Positions 43,570-47,236 of a stretch of DNA of 47,236 nt are shown piece by piece. The position numbers were made by a program, and so were the translations under genes. Position 1 is the first letter of the stretch. Each line of letters begins with the position of its first letter. The DNA comes from Sperchopsis tessellata (taxonomy: Eukaryota; Arthropoda; Insecta; Coleoptera; Hydrophilidae): assembly GCA_033557685.1 (NCBI GenBank), contig JAWQRN010000040.1, positions 1-47,236 on the forward strand, read 5' to 3'. The notes beneath the pieces are model-generated. The model was not told the origin of the DNA and made no database searches. It was given only the letters and a program-made list of their open reading frames with translations.

Positions 43570-45225
43570 AACGTAAATATTGCAAGTTACATGTAATTAA
43601 AATTCCAAGCATGCTAAGTTAGTTGTAATTTAAATTCTGAATTGAAGGTTTTAAGTTACCATTTGTTCCTAACATAGAATGAAGCAAAACATAATTTAAT
43701 TTTTATTATTTTTTTTAGTTAGACATCGGTGTACGAACATTTCAGTAGGTCCCAGGCTGTGATATAACTTATATTATTCTTAGAGGTTATTTACATTAAA
43801 TAAACATATTATTTTCTATATTTATTTTTTTATCAAAAAATATATCTCTCAATATAAACTAATGCAAACAAGAAGGTGAGTATCTTATAATATTAAATTA
43901 CTTAATATTTAAATCATATGCATATCAAAAAAATAGAAAATGAGGTGCAAATATGCGTATTAAATTGCCTATTTGTTAAAAACAGGAAAGCTGGAAAATA
44001 TAAAATAACATAGGTATAAATATCTAACTCAGCACTGCGATTTGGCACACGGGTACGAAAAACTTCAAAAACTCTGCATAGACGTCTATAGAACAACAAT
44101 GCTCTGGGAAATCCAATTATTGAACGGGATGGTTGCAACAGAAATATATCTCTATGTTCCTTTAAATAAAATATATTTCCAATAATTATAATTCTGGGAA
44201 AACCACTCCGAATATTCAAAATAATAATCATAACCCAATGTAATGTGGCTTGACAAAATTTACATTTAATACATAACCAAATAAACCCAAAACATAATAA
44301 ATAATTATAACAAGGTACATAAATACAATAATATAAATAATTAATACCAACAAAATATAAATTAAAACCACACAACTTGAAAATATTGAACAAAGAAACA
44401 TTTTAGATAATACTCGTAAATTAGCAACAAGGCAATTGTGACAATAATTAATTAATAATAAACCTCAATAAAACATTTATATGCCAAACCTGTTAATTCA
44501 AAATGCAAAGTGAAAAATAAATATTAAAACTGCTCACCAAGCAACAATATCACCAAACCATTGAATGTCTGCACAAGAACAAATCCTTTCCAACCCCAAA
44601 TACACTTTTCTATTATCTACTGTTAAAATTTATTTGTTTCGTTAATGCCTTACTGCACATACTCAATAGACTGTCCCGTGCGAGTTACTTATCCGCATAC
44701 CAAATCATTGTTCTTAACATATCTAGATCTGTCGCCGTCAAATTTACGAGCGTCTCCAAGCAACCTTTTAGATAAATATTATACATTGAAACCCTTTACA
44801 CATGTCTATATAAAAAGCCACTCTAATAGCTAAGAGCACGTTCTGATGTACAGTCGATACATATATACGTTAGCCCGTTGTGGTCGTAGCTTCCTGTGTT
44901 GCATAGTAGATTTTGCAAGAAATGCGGACCGGAGCTCACTCTTGTGTGTTTTCGTAGTAGTGAATATCGAGACGTACAGTCCGGTAAGCTCTAAGATTAC
45001 ATTTTCGGCTTACCTGGTGCTAAGGTCTGAATTTTCAAAATTCTCAATCCGATTGTACAGGCTATACAATAATATGGCGCCAGCATACTGTGTTTCTACT
45101 TTGTAAAGCTATCTCTGTCTAACAGGGCAGTACGCACAACCATCCCCACTCGTCAATCGGCTATCTCCCGAGAAAAATGTAGTAATATACAAGATAACAA
45201 AATTAAAAGATGTGTTCTTAAAAAG
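43570..45225. other. AT-rich intergenic sequence downstream of MON1
   Basis: Open frames on both strands are composed of AT-rich low-complexity codons; none is convincing. The region 44640-45180 is less AT-rich but has no motif I recognise. Confidence 0.4.
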
Positions 45226-45385
45226 TTAATTTTATTTGTAGGATAGAAATAAAACTTAAGTTACATTTAGCTTTTTATAACTTTGTAAAAATAATATAAA
45301 CAATAGTAAACATTTTATAGAATATAAGTTTCAATATTACTGCATATGTAGAATAAAATTTTGTATGTATAATACATATCACAGT

Positions 45386-45391
45386 TTTATT
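45386..45391 (-). promoter_or_regulatory. Candidate polyadenylation signal of MON1
   Basis: AATAAA on the minus strand, about 80 bases past the stop codon. Another lies at 45226-45231. Confidence 0.4.
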
Positions 45392-45469
45392 ACATAACTA
45401 TTTCAAACAATTATTTACATAGGAAATATACAAATAACTAACAAAACTAATTACTACTGCATTGAAATA

Positions 45470-46180
45470 TTAGAATGTAGGAGCATTAAGATGAAAGAAG
45501 GTGTCTTCCCTTTTCTTAATCCAATTTAATAAACGGCCCACAGTTGCAATAGCATTCGCTATATCAGTAAGAGGTTCCAATATAACATATAGTTCAAATC
45601 CTCTTGTATCCCATGCTAGCAATGCTTCATTTGTAGTTTTTTCGAATAATAACTTCAAGGGACGTGAACTGCAATGCATTCTTCTATGAGCACGCTTATA
45701 TAAATATAACAACTTAGTATGTTCCAAGTACGGTGGACTAATGCTAGGTTGATAAAACTGAGCTGTCGACTTGCATTTATAGAGATAATGTCTTAGTTCT
45801 GGAAAACCTACAGATGCACATGTTTCTTCTTTTGCATGCAAAGACTCATTAATAGCTTCTAAACAATTAGCACGTCTTAACTTTTCTACAATTCTTTGTT
45901 TTGCTTCACTTAAAACAAAAAATACATTCGCTTCTACAGTCAATAACAATAAGCAAGCTTGGCAATCTTCTGCTAAATATGACACATGACCATATAAAAA
46001 TCCACTTGCGTCAAATCTTGGTAAACATAATGGTGTCCAACTTTCAGCTGTTTTTAAACTCTCTGATGCATGAACCAGATTAAATATTAAATGAAGATCT
46101 GCTGGATGTATACAATATTTTTTCATGCGGACTAAAGTGATCAACTTATTGTTTGCTAATAGAATAGCAAATACCAAATT
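45470..46180 (-). CDS. Mon1: Vacuolar fusion protein MON1, last coding exon (C-terminal ~236 residues)
   Basis: MON1 forms, with CCZ1, the guanine-nucleotide exchange factor that loads Rab7 on endosomes, driving Rab5-to-Rab7 conversion. The exon starts after a pyrimidine-rich acceptor (TTTATTACAG) with NLVFAILLANNKLITLVRMK, a clear counterpart of the human segment LVFSILLARNQLVALVRRK. It then follows the family closely: HPADLHLIFNLV, ESWTPLCLPRFDASGFLYGH, VGFPELRHYLYKCKSTAQF, SRPLKLLFEKTTNEALLAWD and FELYVILEPLTD, ending NWIKKREDTFFHLNAPTF with the conserved aromatic-rich C-terminus. This corresponds to the second and third longin-like domains. Upstream exons are not in the remaining 1 kb and must lie beyond the window. 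No stop or shift is present, so the gene looks functional. Confidence 0.93.
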   Translation of the reverse strand, partial: NLVFAILLANNKLITLVRMKKYCIHPADLHLIFNLVHASESLKTAESWTPLCLPRFDASGFLYGHVSYLAEDCQACLLLLTVEANVFFVLSEAKQRIVEKLRRANCLEAINESLHAKEETCASVGFPELRHYLYKCKSTAQFYQPSISPPYLEHTKLLYLYKRAHRRMHCSSRPLKLLFEKTTNEALLAWDTRGFELYVILEPLTDIANAIATVGRLLNWIKKREDTFFHLNAPTF

Positions 46181-46183
46181 CTG

Positions 46184-46966
46184 TAATAAACATAAACATT
46201 AATTTCTTAACAAAATAAACTTTGAATATACTTTTACTAATTTAAATTTTGCTACATATACGTCATAAATCATCATGTTTTTGGGATAAAATTGAACAAC
46301 AATAGTATGACATGTTTAAAAAAATGCTATGTTTTTAATAAGTATATATATGAGAAAAATAATCTATAGAGTTTGTTCTTTGCTTAGAAAAGATCACAAA
46401 ATGTACTAAGAAAGAATGAATGAAATATCATATATTATAAATCAGTCATACTATAGGTTGTAATGACTACTACACACATAATTGCCACCTGTCTGGTTTT
46501 TTAGTACAAATGTCCAGGCTTCGGTTAAATAAGAAAAATCTTCAGGTTAAATAATAATTTTTTGAAAATTTTATTTTTGTAACTATCAAAACTAATAACA
46601 AATTTGAAATTTAAATAGAGCTTTCTTAAATAAGTCCCAATATATTTTTGGAAAATGAAATGTGTTGTGATTTGACAATTTGCCTTTACCTCTGTAACAA
46701 GAGAGAAGTGGCACTTCTGCATTTATGTCGATCTGCGAGGACGAAAATACTGAACTATTAGCAGTAGCAAACATTCATTATTGTTCAATTCAATAATTTG
46801 TTTTATATAATTAACAAATAATGTTTCAATTATCAAACAATTGCAGTAAAGTTAGTAAATTAATACACTCTTGGATTTTTATTTTCTAAATATTTGTTGA
46901 GTATTAAATTGGTTTTGAGTTTTTTAAATTTATTGATCCATCTTCTAAGTTTTAGAAACAAATTAT
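46184..46966. other. Presumed MON1 intron sequence
   Basis: AT-rich sequence upstream (in MON1 orientation) of the last exon; no further MON1 exon recognised. Confidence 0.5.
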
Positions 46967-46967
46967 A

Positions 46968-47236
46968 ACACATGGATCAATAAGTCCCGGGACTGAAACA
47001 TAGATGGCGTTGCCAACAAAAGTTCCGTATGATTGTTTATGAGTACCAACCTTCAAAAGATACCTGTCAAAGTTTCATGACATTTTGATGTTTGGTCCAC
47101 GAGTTACAGTGATTTACGTGACGCTAGTCTTGATATTCTCAAAACAATGGATTCGAAAAAATTTCGTGTGTTGATTTATCATTGCTTTTTGATGAAAAAA
47201 AACACAGTGCAAGCTCAGCAATGGCTTGAAAAGTGC
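46968..47236 (+). mobile_element. Mariner element, 5' end only (cut by window edge)
   Basis: The terminal region near 46968-46995 reads ACACATGGATCAATAAGTCC and follows a TA dinucleotide, the mariner target. An untranslated leader of about 150 bp leads to the transposase start at 47147. The exact terminal repeat cannot be checked without the other end. Confidence 0.7.
47147..47236 (+). CDS. Mariner transposase, first 30 codons
   Basis: The frame opens at ATG 47147 and reads MDSKKFRVLIYHCFLMKKNT, then VQAQQWLEKC at the window edge. This is the helix-turn-helix N-terminus of mariner transposases (M.KKEFRVLI...FL.GK...EA..WL). All 30 codons are open, so this copy could be relatively young. Nothing can be said about the DD34D catalytic core. 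Confidence 0.8.
   Translation, partial: MDSKKFRVLIYHCFLMKKNTVQAQQWLEKC

Noticed and set aside
43914..44393. Minus-strand frame of 159 codons rich in F, Y, I and C
   Set aside because: Composition is what very AT-rich DNA gives by chance, and there is no motif or start context.
46592..46774. Minus-strand frame starting MFATANSSVFSSSQIDINAE with a GTAAAG donor-like site, a possible earlier MON1 exon
   Set aside because: Its sequence does not match any MON1 segment, and splicing it to the exon at 46180 would break the conserved NLVFAILL frame.
1..47236. CRISPR arrays, bacterial operons, rRNA genes
   Set aside because: No regularly spaced repeats, no rRNA segments, and the genes have introns and polyadenylation signals.

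Overview
The window is AT-rich animal DNA, most likely from an insect. A hymenopteran is my guess, at low confidence. Three host genes are recognisable: a two-exon PRPF38A splicing factor (37739-39222, +), the last coding exon of the vesicle-fusion protein MON1 (45470-46180, -), and an intact single-exon 881-residue coiled-coil protein that I cannot name (20455-23100, -). PRPF38A and MON1 converge. There is no sign of prokaryotic organisation: genes are separated by kilobases, and splice sites and AATAAA signals are visible.

Most of the rest is mobile DNA, heavily broken and nested. Left to right: two head-to-head copies of a C2H2-finger protein that looks like the N-terminus of a Polinton/Maverick DNA polymerase B (1-1444); a decayed non-LTR element (2880-5190, -); Ty3/gypsy copy A (5200-9728, +), interrupted by a solo LTR and by a small hairpin insertion; an AT-rich gap; gypsy copy B (about 12000-15560, -) with a THAP-domain fragment inside it; gypsy copy C (15578-19600, +), 3'-truncated; and a gypsy RT scrap D (19605-20040, -). 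After the 881-residue gene come a tRNA-derived SINE with perfect target duplications (24678-24888, -), gypsy copy E (25200-27200, -), RTE-type LINE ends flanking a Tc1/mariner-like transposase fragment (27230-29650), two different hAT transposase relics (31540-31880 and 33990-34650, +), an RTE endonuclease piece (35460-36540, -) and a 1-kb foldback element just upstream of PRPF38A. To the right of PRPF38A lie a solo LTR related to copy C, a 5'-truncated RTE element with a candidate target duplication (41371-43556, -), and the 5' end of a mariner element inside the presumed MON1 intron at the window edge.

The most striking observation is in gypsy copy A. Between the integrase and the 3' LTR, where some gypsy elements carry env, there is a TARG1/OARD1-like macro domain followed by three CCCH zinc fingers closely resembling those of the mRNA-export factor ZC3H11A. 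The module starts in the same reading frame as the integrase C-terminus and stops at the polypurine tract. It looks like host-gene capture by a retrotransposon, with possible roles in reversing ADP-ribosylation and in binding RNA. This copy is broken, so the claim depends on finding intact relatives.
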